Shown piece after piece: positions 55,622 through 63,989 of a stretch of DNA of 64,000 nt; positions within the stretch are counted from its first letter, which is position 1; each line of letters opens with the position of its first letter. The position numbers were made by a program, and so were the translations under genes. Source of the DNA: DAOULT01 sp964646625 (GTDB lineage Bacteria > Chloroflexota > Anaerolineae > CAZYHC01); the NCBI GenBank assembly GCA_964646625.1, contig CAZYHC010000021.1, positions 14,957-78,956 on the forward strand, in the 5' to 3' direction. The notes below the pieces were generated by a model that was not told where the DNA came from, searched no databases, and saw only the letters and a list, made by a program, of their open reading frames with translations.

Positions 55622-55996
55622 TCACACTCCAAAGAAAACCACAACCACCAACGTCAACACCAGGAGGTGAATTGTCTGGTCTACCACCACCTGGACAAAC
55701 TTTTTCGAGTCACTCTGACCGTAAAAACGCATCCACAGCTTAACAATATCTGTAGAGTCTAACAGCCAATGGGAGAAAAAAATAATAATCGCACTCAGTA
55801 CGGGATAAAATGCCGGCTTATTATTCATAGCGCCAGAGAGCCAGAGGGCAACCATTATGACCGCCGTGTAAGTAGTAAAATGCGCCGCCCCGGCCAGGGT
55901 AAGCAATCCATTTTTTTTGTCTGTAGCCATCCAATCGCTCTGCAATAGCCAATCACCCACGAGGTGGCCCATCAATAACCAGGCAAAAACGTTCAT
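55622..55996 (-). CDS. DUF3307 membrane protein
   Basis: 124 residues, four helices. The N-terminal HLVGDWLLQSDWMATDKKNG is the DUF3307 signature, and the histidines in AHFTTYTAVIM and SHWLLDSTDIVKLWMRFYG follow the family pattern. Function is unknown. It lies 15 bp ahead of purA. Confidence 0.85.
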   Translation of the reverse strand: MNVFAWLLMGHLVGDWLLQSDWMATDKKNGLLTLAGAAHFTTYTAVIMVALWLSGAMNNKPAFYPVLSAIIIFFSHWLLDSTDIVKLWMRFYGQSDSKKFVQVVVDQTIHLLVLTLVVVVFFGV

Positions 55997-56029
55997 CTAT
56001 CAACTACCTCGAGACTTGTAAGTTTTGGT

Positions 56030-57415
56030 TTATGTCCTGGCCAATATCTCTCGCGCCACCACCAGCCCGGAGGCTGAAGCCTGGATCAGCCCGCGCGTCA
56101 CTCCCGCCCCATCGCCAGCCGCAAAGAGGTTCCTGATCGGGGTCTCCAGACAGCGGCTCAACTCCAGCCGGGAGGAGTAGAACTTGACTTCCACCCCGTA
56201 GAGCAGAGTGTGGCGGGAGCAGACGCCGGGGGATAGGACGTCCATCGCTTCCAGCATTTCCAGGATGTTGGCGATGTAGCGGTAGGGCAGCACCAGCCCC
56301 AGGTCGCCGGGAGTGGCTTCTTTCAGGGTGGGAGTCACCATGCAGCGGGCCAGGCGCTGATCGGTGGTACGTCGTCCTTGCTTCAAGTCGCCCAGCCGTT
56401 GCACGATGACGCTGCCGCTGAGCAGATTGGCCAGGCGGGCAATGTATTTACCGTAGGCGATGGGCTCCTTGAATGGCTCGGTAAAGGTCTTGCTCACCAG
56501 GATGGCGAAGTTAGTGTTGGTAGTGTGTCGGTTGGCGTAGCTGTGGCCATTGACGGTCATCACGTCCCCGGCGAATTCGGTCACCACTTCGCCGTAAGGA
56601 CAGACGCAGAAAGTCCGCACTTTATCGTCAAACTGGCGGGAGTAGTAGATCAACTTGGGCTCGTAAACGATGTTGGTTAAGGGCTCCAGGACGGTAGCTG
56701 GTAGCTCGACCCGTACTCCCAGATCCACCGGGTTGCGTCTGAGAGGCAACTTCAGTTCATGGGCCACCTCGGAAAGCCAGGTCGTCCCCTCGCGACCGGG
56801 AGCCACGATCACGTATTGCCCTTTAATGATCTCTCCTCTGCTCGTCTCCACGCCCACTACCCGCGAGTTTTCAGTCAGAATACGGCGCACCTCGACCCGG
56901 GTGCCGATCTTCACCCCGCGCTCCAGCAGTTCGTCCCGCATGGCTCGCAAAATGTCGCCCGAACGCTCTGTACCCAAATGGCGGATGGGAGCAAAGATGA
57001 ACTGCAAACTGGCCAGAGCTGCCTTTTTCTCCAGTCCCTCCAATTCGTCTTTCTCGGTCCCATGTACCGGCCCGCTGGCTCCGAAACCAACGTAGATATC
57101 ATCCACTTCCTTGATGAGGGCTTCTGCCTCCTCCACCCCCAGGAGGTCCGGCAGTTGGCCTCCCACCTTTGGAGAGAGGGTCAATTTGCCGTCACTGAAA
57201 GCGCCCGCCCCTCCCCAACCGGAAAGGAGAAAGCAAGGGCTACAATGTCCACAGTGCCCCCCGGGTTGACGAGCCTGGCAACGGCGCTTCTCGATATCAG
57301 GTCCTTTTTCCAGCATGGCGATGTTGAGGCCGATATTTTGGCTCAGTTCCAGCGCGGCGAAGATGCCGGCCGGCCCGGCGCCAACGATAATCACGTCGTA
57401 ATGGGTTCCGGTCAT
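56030..57415 (-). CDS. FAD-dependent dehydrogenase (COG2509-like)
   Basis: 461 residues. The FAD Rossmann motif is IIVGAGPAGIFAALELS. A cysteine cluster (KRRCQARQPGGHCGHCSPC) followed by GGAGAFSDGKL is typical of this uncharacterised group, and the C terminus has GDGAGVTRGLIQASASGLVV. Substrate and electron partner are unknown. It starts 12 bp after the AAA ATPase stop, with an AGGGGG site just before the ATG, so the two are likely co-expressed. Confidence 0.85.
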   Translation of the reverse strand: MTGTHYDVIIVGAGPAGIFAALELSQNIGLNIAMLEKGPDIEKRRCQARQPGGHCGHCSPCFLLSGWGGAGAFSDGKLTLSPKVGGQLPDLLGVEEAEALIKEVDDIYVGFGASGPVHGTEKDELEGLEKKAALASLQFIFAPIRHLGTERSGDILRAMRDELLERGVKIGTRVEVRRILTENSRVVGVETSRGEIIKGQYVIVAPGREGTTWLSEVAHELKLPLRRNPVDLGVRVELPATVLEPLTNIVYEPKLIYYSRQFDDKVRTFCVCPYGEVVTEFAGDVMTVNGHSYANRHTTNTNFAILVSKTFTEPFKEPIAYGKYIARLANLLSGSVIVQRLGDLKQGRRTTDQRLARCMVTPTLKEATPGDLGLVLPYRYIANILEMLEAMDVLSPGVCSRHTLLYGVEVKFYSSRLELSRCLETPIRNLFAAGDGAGVTRGLIQASASGLVVAREILART

Positions 57416-57427
57416 TTTCCCCCTTGT

Positions 57428-58765
57428 TCAAGCCAGCACGCCCTTGACGCGCACGAAGTAGCTGCGCCAGGCTTTGTCAATGAGCTCCGGGGTCATCTGT
57501 GGGGGCACCTTATTGTAGCGGGCGATGCTTATCAGCTCATCGATGACGTCGCGCGGGTGGCAGGCCCGCAGTTGAATGCCTGGTTTTATGTAATGTTCTT
57601 TCAGCAGATAGGTCAGACCATTTTCGTCATAAGGCACGCCTTTGGTCCGACAGACCTGCTGGAATATCGCACGGTACTCTTCGAAGGTGGGGCTGCCCAC
57701 CTCAATTTTAGTGCGGATGCGGCGCAAGAAAGCCTCGTCCACCAGGCTTTCCGGCGGCAGGTTGGTGGAGAAAATAATCAGCACGTCGAAAGGCATCTCG
57801 ATTTTGCGCCCGGTGTGCAGGGTGAGAAAATCAACTCGCTTCTCCAGAGGCACGATCCAGCGGTTGAGCAGGTCCTGGGGGCGGGCTTGTTGGCGGCCAA
57901 AATCGTCGATGAGCAACAGGCCGCCGTTGGCCCTGGTCTGGAAAGGAGCTTCGTAGTACATGGAAACTTCGTTGTAGATCAGGTCCAGGCTCGCCAGGGC
58001 AAGCTCGCCTCCGGCCACAATCACCGGCCGTCTGATCAACAGCCAGCGGGTGTCGTATTTGTCGTGGTCGTCGGTTTTCACCGCCCGGTGGTTGATGTTG
58101 TCGTAGAATTTGATGATCTGGCCATCCACCTCGATGGCATGGGGTATGTAGATGTTCCCTTCCCTGAGCACCAGCTTGCCGATAGTTTCGGCGATGGAGG
58201 TCTTGCCGTTGCCCGGCAAGCCGTAAAGGAAGATCGAGCGTCCGGTGTTGATAGCCGGCCCGATCTGACTCATGGTTTCTTCGCTCAGCACCAGGTGAGA
58301 AAAGGCCCGCTCGATGTCCTTTTCTTCGATAAACACCTGCTGGATGGATTGAGCCTGCACCGACTTGATGTAAGCCTGCAACGGCACCGGCGCAGGGCCA
58401 ACGTAGTGGCTGCGTTCCAGGATTTCGCGGGCCTTGTCCCCGCCCCGGTCGGTGATGACGTACTGGTAAGAAGCCTCGCGCGGGCCGTGGCTGCCTCTTA
58501 CTTCGCAGAAGCGTTCACGTTTCATAAAAGTGATTACTTTGTCCACCACCCCGTTGAAAGGCAGTTCCAGCGCACGAGCGATTTCTATGCCCGTCATGTA
58601 GCCTTCATAATAGAGGACTTTGAGGGCCAGATCGGCCAGAAAGCCCAGGCCAAGCCCCGTCTCCTGGATAGATGCAGGCAGAGGTGGTTTGAAGGCCAGG
58701 CCTTCCTCGCCCGGCTTCTCCCTGACTTTGCGCAAAATGTCTCTGGACATATACTTATCCGTCAT
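57428..58765 (-). CDS. AAA+ ATPase with N-terminal winged helix
   Basis: 445 residues. An N-terminal winged-helix-like part (about 40-130, LALKVLYYEGYMTGIEIARA) is followed by a AAA+ core: Walker A GLPGNGKTSIAET, Walker B LLLIDDFGRQQ, sensor IIFSTNLPPESL and an arginine-rich finger region EAFLRRIRTKIEV. It may remodel proteins or DNA; no known system can be named. The ATG lies 6 bp after the TumE-like stop with GGAG about nine bases upstream. Confidence 0.85.
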   Translation of the reverse strand: MTDKYMSRDILRKVREKPGEEGLAFKPPLPASIQETGLGLGFLADLALKVLYYEGYMTGIEIARALELPFNGVVDKVITFMKRERFCEVRGSHGPREASYQYVITDRGGDKAREILERSHYVGPAPVPLQAYIKSVQAQSIQQVFIEEKDIERAFSHLVLSEETMSQIGPAINTGRSIFLYGLPGNGKTSIAETIGKLVLREGNIYIPHAIEVDGQIIKFYDNINHRAVKTDDHDKYDTRWLLIRRPVIVAGGELALASLDLIYNEVSMYYEAPFQTRANGGLLLIDDFGRQQARPQDLLNRWIVPLEKRVDFLTLHTGRKIEMPFDVLIIFSTNLPPESLVDEAFLRRIRTKIEVGSPTFEEYRAIFQQVCRTKGVPYDENGLTYLLKEHYIKPGIQLRACHPRDVIDELISIARYNKVPPQMTPELIDKAWRSYFVRVKGVLA

Positions 58766-58771
58766 GCTTTC

Positions 58772-59188
58772 TTACTCCGTATAAAGCAAGCCCTTTTCGA
58801 TCTCCTCGATCAGAAAAGGCAAATTGGGTTCCTCGAAACCCAAACGCGGCGCAGGTATCCGATGACGCTTGATATCGGGAGGTACATGCTTGTGATGGGG
58901 ATGAGTGTCGGCTAAAGAAGGATCATCCGGGTGAGGCTGAGAGTCATACCAGTAAAGCTTTTCGTCGCCTTGCAAGACCAGATACGCATATCTTCGGATG
59001 ATCCCTTTGGAAAAGTCCAGCCATTCGGCAACCCGCAGGGTAATGCTTTTATCAAATTCGATTTCTCCCCGTAAGGTGCCTTCTTTTGGGCCGGTGGCAT
59101 ACAGGACAAGGGTAGATCTTATTATTGAAGGAAAAGTCTCTGCCAGAGAGTAAATAAACCGCTCGTAAGCTTCAACGGCGCAAAGCAA
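58772..59188 (-). CDS. TumE-type toxin (DUF6516-like)
   Basis: 138 residues. The C-terminal region with YWYDSQPHPDDP and HPHHKHVPPDI matches the TumE/DUF6516 toxin family, in which a Pro-His-His-Lys-His motif is conserved; the N-terminal half (LRGEIEFDKSITLRVAEWLD) also fits. The mode of action is not known to me from sequence. The start is a TTG one base after the antitoxin stop, with AGAGGTG just upstream, so the pair is translationally linked. Confidence 0.78.
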   Translation of the reverse strand: MLCAVEAYERFIYSLAETFPSIIRSTLVLYATGPKEGTLRGEIEFDKSITLRVAEWLDFSKGIIRRYAYLVLQGDEKLYWYDSQPHPDDPSLADTHPHHKHVPPDIKRHRIPAPRLGFEEPNLPFLIEEIEKGLLYTE

Positions 59189-59189
59189 G

Positions 59190-59489
59190 CTACACCTCTA
59201 CAAGCTTGGCTCTGGGCGTAAGATAAACCGCTCCACCTTCTGCTGATTTTTCAAGCATAGCTATATACTCCTGACTCAGACGGCGAAATTTTTGCTCCCG
59301 ATCCAGCCTTGTCTCGTATACGCCTGCCCACATGCAGAATTCTTCTGTGTCTTCGTACTCTCCGTTGTCTAACTTGCCTTGAAGAAACAGTTCGTAGAAA
59401 TCTGGGGAGGCTACCCCATACTTTTCCTCGAATTTCTTCAACTCGTTGTTCAAGGCGTATATACTCTCGATAAGCTCCTGTAGCGTCAT
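59190..59489 (-). CDS. Cognate TumE antitoxin-like protein
   Basis: 99 residues, largely helical and acidic, without a recognisable DNA-binding fold. It precedes the toxin by one base, the usual antitoxin-first order. Pattern shared with the 97-residue protein at 53915: FEEKYGVASPDFYELFLQGK then CMWAGVYETRLDRE. ATG 59489 has GGGAG six bases before it; the longer frame to 59528 has no such site. It lies 42 bp after uvrA. Confidence 0.75.
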   Translation of the reverse strand: MTLQELIESIYALNNELKKFEEKYGVASPDFYELFLQGKLDNGEYEDTEEFCMWAGVYETRLDREQKFRRLSQEYIAMLEKSAEGGAVYLTPRAKLVEV

Positions 59490-59531
59490 CTTCATCTCCC
59501 AGATTGAGTATAACCTATCGGCGTCCAAATG

Positions 59532-62426
59532 TCAACTATTCTGGTCGTTCAGCACCTTTTTGAGAAACTGGCCGGTGAAAGACTGGGGCATCTGGGCTAC
59601 CTGTTCGGGCACGCCTTCAGCGATGACCCGGCCCCCGGCCTCGCCTCCTTCTGGCCCCAGATCGATGATCCAGTCGGCAGTTTTGATCACGTCCAGATGG
59701 TGCTCGATCACCACCACCGTGTTGCCAGCGTCCACCAGACGGTTCAGCACGGACAGCAGCCGTTCGATGTCGGCGAAGTGGAGCCCGGTAGTAGGTTCGT
59801 CCAGGATGTAGAGGGTACGCCCCGTAGCCCGGCGAGAAAGCTCCTTGGAGAGTTTGACCCGCTGGGCCTCACCTCCTGACAGGGTAGGAGCCGGCTGCCC
59901 CAATCTGATGTAACCCAGCCCCACGTCGTAGAGCGTTTGCAGTTTGCTCTTAATCTTGGGGATGTTATCGAAGAAGGTCATGGCCTCTTCGACCGACATA
60001 CCCAGCACATCGGCGATGTTTTTGCCCTTGTAACGGATCTCCAGAGCCTCGCGATTGTAACGGCGACCGTGACACACCTCACAGGACACCCACACGTCGG
60101 CCAGAAATTGCATCTCGATCTTGATGGTGCCCTGTCCATGACAGGCTTCGCAGCGCCCCCCCTTGACGTTGAAAGAGAAGCGGCCCGGTTTGTAGCCCCT
60201 TATCTTGGCTTCGGGCAGAGTGGCAAACAACTCCCGGATGTAGGTAAAAACGTTGGTGTAGGTAGCCGGGTTGGAGCGCGGAGTGCGCCCAATAGGAGAC
60301 TGATCGATATTGATCACCTTATCCAAAAATTCGAGGCCCAGGATGGCATCGTGGCGGCCAGGTTTGATCCTGGCCCGATGAATCTCGTGGGCCAGACGCT
60401 TATAGAGCACCTCGATGATGAGGCTGGATTTACCTGACCCGGAAACGCCGGTCACGCACACGAACTGGCCGAGGGGAATGCTGACGTTGATATGCTTCAG
60501 GTTGTTCTCGGCGGCCCCTTTGATAAGCAGAACCTGTCCGTTTCCGGAACGACGCTGCTGAGGCAGGGGCACCTGACGCTCCCCCTTGAGATACTGGCCG
60601 GTGATAGACTGCGGGCAGGCCATGACGTCCTCCAGCACACCCGAAACTACCACCTCTCCTCCATGCTCACCCGCGCCCGGCCCTAAATCTAGAATGTAAT
60701 CAGCCGAGCGGATGGTCTCCTCGTCATGTTCGACCACCAGGACGGTGTTGCCCAGATCGCGCATCCCTTTCAGGGTGTTGATCAGGCGGGCATTGTCCCG
60801 CTGGTGAAGGCCGATGGAGGGCTCGTCCAGAATGTAAAGAACGCCCATCAATTGAGAGCCAATCTGGGTAGCCAGCCGGATGCGTTGGGCCTCCCCGCCC
60901 GCAAGCGTGGCGGCCATGCGGTCGATGGTCAGGTAGTCCAGGCCGACGTTGACCATAAAATGCAACCGATCCCTGATCTCTTTCAAAATCTGGCGGGCGA
61001 TGGTTTGTTGTCGCCCGGTGAGAGGGCTATTTTCGCCTCGTATGGCTTCTACCCAGTCCAACGCTTCCAAAACCGACATACAAGTCACCTGATCGATGCT
61101 TTTGCCCGCCACCGTGACGGCCAGCGATTCAGGCTTGAGCCGTTTCCCTCTACAGGCAGGACAGGGACGGGTAGCCATGTAACGCTCCAACTCCCCTCGC
61201 ATGTAATCGGAGTTGGTTTCTCGATGGCGTCGCTTGAGATGGGGGATGATCCCCTCGAAAGTGGTGTCGTAGGTGCGCCACTGACCGTGCTGGTTATGGT
61301 AGTGCACGGTGATGATGTCCCCTTTACGACTGCCGTAAAGGACGATGTCCATCTGCCTGGGGCCCAGTTCTTTGACAGGCACGTTGAAGGGAATATCGTA
61401 GCGATCGCACGTGGCCTTGAGCAGTTGGTTGTAATAGGTCTGGCTGTTTCCCCTCCTGTATCCCCTTGGCGCCCAGGGGCGGATGGCTCCTTCGGCCAGG
61501 CTCAACTCCCGGTTAGGGATGATCAGATCGGGGTGGAACTCCATCTGGGTGCCCAGGCCGGTGCAGGTCGGGCAGGCCCCGTGAGGATTGTTGAAGGAAA
61601 AGGTGCGGGGCTCGATTTCCGGCAGCGAGATGCCACACTGGACGCAAGCCAGGTTTTCAGAAAAAAGTGTGTCTCGCGGTTCGGAGTTAGTGACCTCACT
61701 GACCAGCACTACGCCGCCGCCCAGCTTGAGGGCCGTTTCCACCGAATCGGCCACCCTGGCGCGGTCGGTGGGGCCATCTGTAGCCCCTTTTTTGATGATC
61801 AGCCTATCCACCACGGCCTCTATAGTGTGCATTTTATAGCGGTCAAGGGCGATATCTTCATCCACGTCGTGCACCTGGCCGTTGACCCGCACCCGCACGT
61901 AACCAGCCTTACGGACGTCCTCCAATATCTTTTTGTGTTCTCCCTTACGGGCCTTGACGAGCGGAGCCATGATCATGATGCGGCTATCTTCGGGCAACTC
62001 GAGGATGGCATCGACTATCTGCTCCACGGTCTGGGTGCTGATCTCCTGACCACATTGGGGACAATGGGGGAGGCCGACGCGAGCGTACAGCAGACGCAGA
62101 TAGTCGTAGATCTCCGTCACCGTGCCCACGGTAGAACGGGGGTTGTGGCTGGCCCCTTTTTGATCGATGCTGATGGCCGGGCTGAGACCTTCGATGTAGT
62201 CCACGTCGGGCTTCTCCATCTGGCCCAGAAACTGGCGGGCGTAGGCCGAAAGAGATTCCACGTAACGACGCTGGCCCTCGGCGTAGAGCGTGTCGAAGGC
62301 CAGAGAGGATTTACCCGAACCGGACAGCCCGGTGATGACCACCAGTTTGTCCCTCGGAATCTCCACATTTATATTCTTCAGGTTGTGCTCACGCGCTCCC
62401 CGCACGACGATCTTATCCTGGGGCAT
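59532..62426 (-). CDS. uvrA: Excinuclease ABC subunit A
   Basis: 964 residues. Damage-recognition ATPase of nucleotide excision repair. Two ABC modules: Walker A GLSGSGKSS (33-41) and GVSGSGKSS later, signatures LAGGEAQRIRLATQIG and LSGGEAQRVKLSKEL. Zinc fingers are seen around CVQCGISLPEIE/CPTCTGLG and CEACHGQG/CEVCHGRR. The ATG at 62426 is required because the promoter and start site lie between 62458 and 62493; a longer frame to 62474 would begin upstream of the -10. It is regulated by a LexA box. Confidence 0.96.
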   Translation of the reverse strand: MPQDKIVVRGAREHNLKNINVEIPRDKLVVITGLSGSGKSSLAFDTLYAEGQRRYVESLSAYARQFLGQMEKPDVDYIEGLSPAISIDQKGASHNPRSTVGTVTEIYDYLRLLYARVGLPHCPQCGQEISTQTVEQIVDAILELPEDSRIMIMAPLVKARKGEHKKILEDVRKAGYVRVRVNGQVHDVDEDIALDRYKMHTIEAVVDRLIIKKGATDGPTDRARVADSVETALKLGGGVVLVSEVTNSEPRDTLFSENLACVQCGISLPEIEPRTFSFNNPHGACPTCTGLGTQMEFHPDLIIPNRELSLAEGAIRPWAPRGYRRGNSQTYYNQLLKATCDRYDIPFNVPVKELGPRQMDIVLYGSRKGDIITVHYHNQHGQWRTYDTTFEGIIPHLKRRHRETNSDYMRGELERYMATRPCPACRGKRLKPESLAVTVAGKSIDQVTCMSVLEALDWVEAIRGENSPLTGRQQTIARQILKEIRDRLHFMVNVGLDYLTIDRMAATLAGGEAQRIRLATQIGSQLMGVLYILDEPSIGLHQRDNARLINTLKGMRDLGNTVLVVEHDEETIRSADYILDLGPGAGEHGGEVVVSGVLEDVMACPQSITGQYLKGERQVPLPQQRRSGNGQVLLIKGAAENNLKHINVSIPLGQFVCVTGVSGSGKSSLIIEVLYKRLAHEIHRARIKPGRHDAILGLEFLDKVINIDQSPIGRTPRSNPATYTNVFTYIRELFATLPEAKIRGYKPGRFSFNVKGGRCEACHGQGTIKIEMQFLADVWVSCEVCHGRRYNREALEIRYKGKNIADVLGMSVEEAMTFFDNIPKIKSKLQTLYDVGLGYIRLGQPAPTLSGGEAQRVKLSKELSRRATGRTLYILDEPTTGLHFADIERLLSVLNRLVDAGNTVVVIEHHLDVIKTADWIIDLGPEGGEAGGRVIAEGVPEQVAQMPQSFTGQFLKKVLNDQNS

Positions 62427-62445
62427 ACCACTCGCTTCCTCAAAC

Positions 62446-62459
62446 AGAACTTGTGTTCT
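62446..62459 (-). promoter_or_regulatory. LexA (SOS) box, GAAC-N4-GTTC type
   Basis: AGAACTTGTGTTCT on the plus strand, a perfect GAAC-N4-GTTC palindrome of the Gram-positive type. It covers the predicted start of transcription of uvrA (near 62458), so bound LexA would block initiation. Confidence 0.82.
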
Positions 62460-62464
62460 AATAA

Positions 62465-62493
62465 ATGATACCATCTCTAAAGCTTTTTGTCAA
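62465..62493 (-). promoter_or_regulatory. Sigma-70 promoter of uvrA
   Basis: On the minus strand TTGACA (62488-62493), a 17-bp spacer, then TATCAT (62465-62470). The consensus -35 contrasts with the activator-type promoters elsewhere in the window. The leader is about 30 nt. Confidence 0.85.
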
Positions 62494-62535
62494 ATCCCCA
62501 AATCATTATTTTAGCACGAAAAGGGCTTTTTAGCA

Positions 62536-62559
62536 AAGAAAAAGGCCCTCGAAGGGCCT
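62536..62559 (-). terminator. Intrinsic terminator of the dnaJ-like gene
   Basis: AGGCCCT-CGA-AGGGCCT, a perfect 7-bp stem with 3-nt loop (62543-62559), followed on the minus strand by TTTTTCTTT. It lies about 92 bp after the dnaJ-like stop and separates it from uvrA. Confidence 0.82.
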
Positions 62560-62650
62560 ACGTCAGTGTAGGGGCAGAGGATAAAATTGAAGCGGTTCAC
62601 CCCTGCCAACCGGGTAATAACGAACCTTGAACCCCTTCGCCAGCGATATA

Positions 62651-63613
62651 TCAGTTTTTGTCCCGCAGGCGGGCTAACTCCTCGACCAGTTCTCGTTCCC
62701 GCTGGCTCAAGCCCTGAGGCAGATGGACCTGAACGGTAGCGTACAGGTCGCCCCGCTGTTCAGGCTGCCGCAGATGGGGCATACCCCGACCTGTCAGCCT
62801 GAAGGTGCGGCCATTCCGGGTCTCCGGGGGGATTTTGAGCTGGACATCGCCGTCCAGGGTGGGCACCCGCACCTCGCCTCCCAGCAGGGCCGTGTAAAGG
62901 TCCAGGGGCACAGAGCAGTGCAAGTCATGTCCTTTACGCTCAAAATGTGGATGGGGCGCGATCTTGACCCGCAGGTAAAGATTTCCAGTCTGTCCACCGC
63001 CTATTCCAGCCGCTCCTTCGCCCGCTATCCGCACCCTGGAGCCGGTGCGCACGCCGGGCGGGATTTTCACCTCCAGACGCTTTCCATCCTTGCTCAAGAG
63101 ACGCCTGGCGCCCCGATAAGCTTCTTCCAGGGTGATCTCGACCTCCTGCTCGTAATCCTGTCCCTGCCGCGATCGTGGTTGATACTGGGTTCGACCAGGG
63201 GCGGCCCCCATTCCACCCATGCCCCCCACTCCACCGAAGATAGCATTGAAAAAATCCGAGAAGGGACTTGCCTCACCAAAGAGGTCGCCAATATCGCCAT
63301 AATGCACGTGCACCCGTCCGCCACCCGGCTGCTGCGTCGTCCAGCGGCCCCAATCAAAACCATCCGGGCGTCCACCTGCCTGTCGCCAACGCTGCCAGTC
63401 GGCCCCCAGGCGCTCGTATTTGCGGCGCTTTTCAGGATCAGATAGCACCTCATGGGCTTCGTTAATTTCTTTGAAGCGTTCCTCGGCCGTCGGGTCGTCT
63501 GGATTCACGTCGGGGTGATGCTGTCTGACCAGCTTGCGATAGGCCCGCTTGATCTCTTCTTCGCTGGCCTTCCTATCCACCCCTAATATCTTATAATAGT
63601 CTTTATATTCCAT
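62651..63613 (-). CDS. CbpA/DnaJ-type co-chaperone without zinc finger
   Basis: 320 residues. The J domain (1-70) has the HPD motif at 33-35. A Gly-rich linker follows (GGVGGMGGMGAAPG), then the two beta-sandwich substrate domains (ITLEEAYRGARRLLSKDGKR and later HFERKGHDLHCSVPLDLYTA). There is no CxxCxGxG zinc finger, so it is the CbpA type that stimulates DnaK ATPase. AAAGGTGG lies about twelve bases before the ATG. Its leader holds a CIRCE-like inverted repeat and its promoter an 11-bp array. Confidence 0.93.
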   Translation of the reverse strand: MEYKDYYKILGVDRKASEEEIKRAYRKLVRQHHPDVNPDDPTAEERFKEINEAHEVLSDPEKRRKYERLGADWQRWRQAGGRPDGFDWGRWTTQQPGGGRVHVHYGDIGDLFGEASPFSDFFNAIFGGVGGMGGMGAAPGRTQYQPRSRQGQDYEQEVEITLEEAYRGARRLLSKDGKRLEVKIPPGVRTGSRVRIAGEGAAGIGGGQTGNLYLRVKIAPHPHFERKGHDLHCSVPLDLYTALLGGEVRVPTLDGDVQLKIPPETRNGRTFRLTGRGMPHLRQPEQRGDLYATVQVHLPQGLSQRERELVEELARLRDKN

Positions 63614-63646
63614 AAACTGATTTTACCACCTTTCTCCACATGACAA

Positions 63647-63667
63647 AGCACTCTGCTGGAGAGTGCT
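63647..63667 (-). promoter_or_regulatory. CIRCE-like inverted repeat in the dnaJ leader
   Basis: AGCACTC-N7-GAGTGCT (63647-63653 and 63661-63667); with the flanking T/A pair the arms are 8 bp. The half-site matches the HrcA operator core (AGCACTC), but that operator normally has a 9-nt spacer, so this is a variant or only an RNA hairpin. It lies between the predicted start (near 63737) and the ATG at 63613. Confidence 0.45.
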
Positions 63668-63743
63668 CGCCTGCAGGAAGGCACGGGTGAGAGTTCCATC
63701 GCCCAGACCTGCGCCAGGACCTGATGGATAATGTCGCATCTCC

Positions 63744-63803
63744 AGTATACCCGCTGGCCATTAGAAACGCATTAGAGAAATGTTAGAGTTTTGTTAGAGT
63801 TTT
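63744..63803 (-). promoter_or_regulatory. Activator-dependent promoter of the dnaJ-like gene: four 11-bp repeats plus -10
   Basis: Plus-strand units begin at 63760, 63771, 63782 and 63793: ATTAGAAACGC, ATTAGAGAAAT, GTTAGAGTTTT, GTTAGAGTTTT. Coding-strand half-sites are TTCTAAT, CTCTAAT, CTCTAAC and CTCTAAC. Exactly 10 nt after the first comes TATACT (63744-63749). There is no -35. The array starts 7 bp after the stop of the small gene at 63810. Confidence 0.8.
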
Positions 63804-63809
63804 TCTCCC

Positions 63810-63989
63810 TTAGCTCTTTCTGATATCTTTGGGCCGCAACAGGCCGATAACCATCGTGGGCCGCTCTCTTATTATTTTACCCGATAATCCAAATTTGTCC
63901 AATTTAACACCCAGGGGGGGCGAAGATAAAGTAATAGTAGAAGGCAGGTAGTCTCCCCCAATTGCGTTGAGGCAAACCCGACTTGCCAT
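63810..63989 (-). CDS. Small protein of 59 residues, unrecognised
   Basis: A clear open frame of 59 codons, ending TAA at 63810, starting ATG at 63989. It begins MASRVCLNAIGGDYLPST and ends RPTMVIGLLRPKDIRKS, with a mixed, ordinary amino-acid composition, not a low-complexity shadow. The frame stays open to the right of the ATG (reading CGK before it), so the real start may lie beyond the window. I do not recognise a family. It has no membrane helix and no obvious ribosome site close to 63989. Confidence 0.5.
   Translation of the reverse strand: MASRVCLNAIGGDYLPSTITLSSPPLGVKLDKFGLSGKIIRERPTMVIGLLRPKDIRKS

Noticed and set aside
56759..58915. 718-codon plus-strand frame
   Set aside because: Antisense to the FAD dehydrogenase and AAA ATPase, both of which have clear family motifs; the frame is kept open by GC bias.
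60726..62468. 580-codon plus-strand frame
   Set aside because: Antisense to uvrA; no domain-like sequence.
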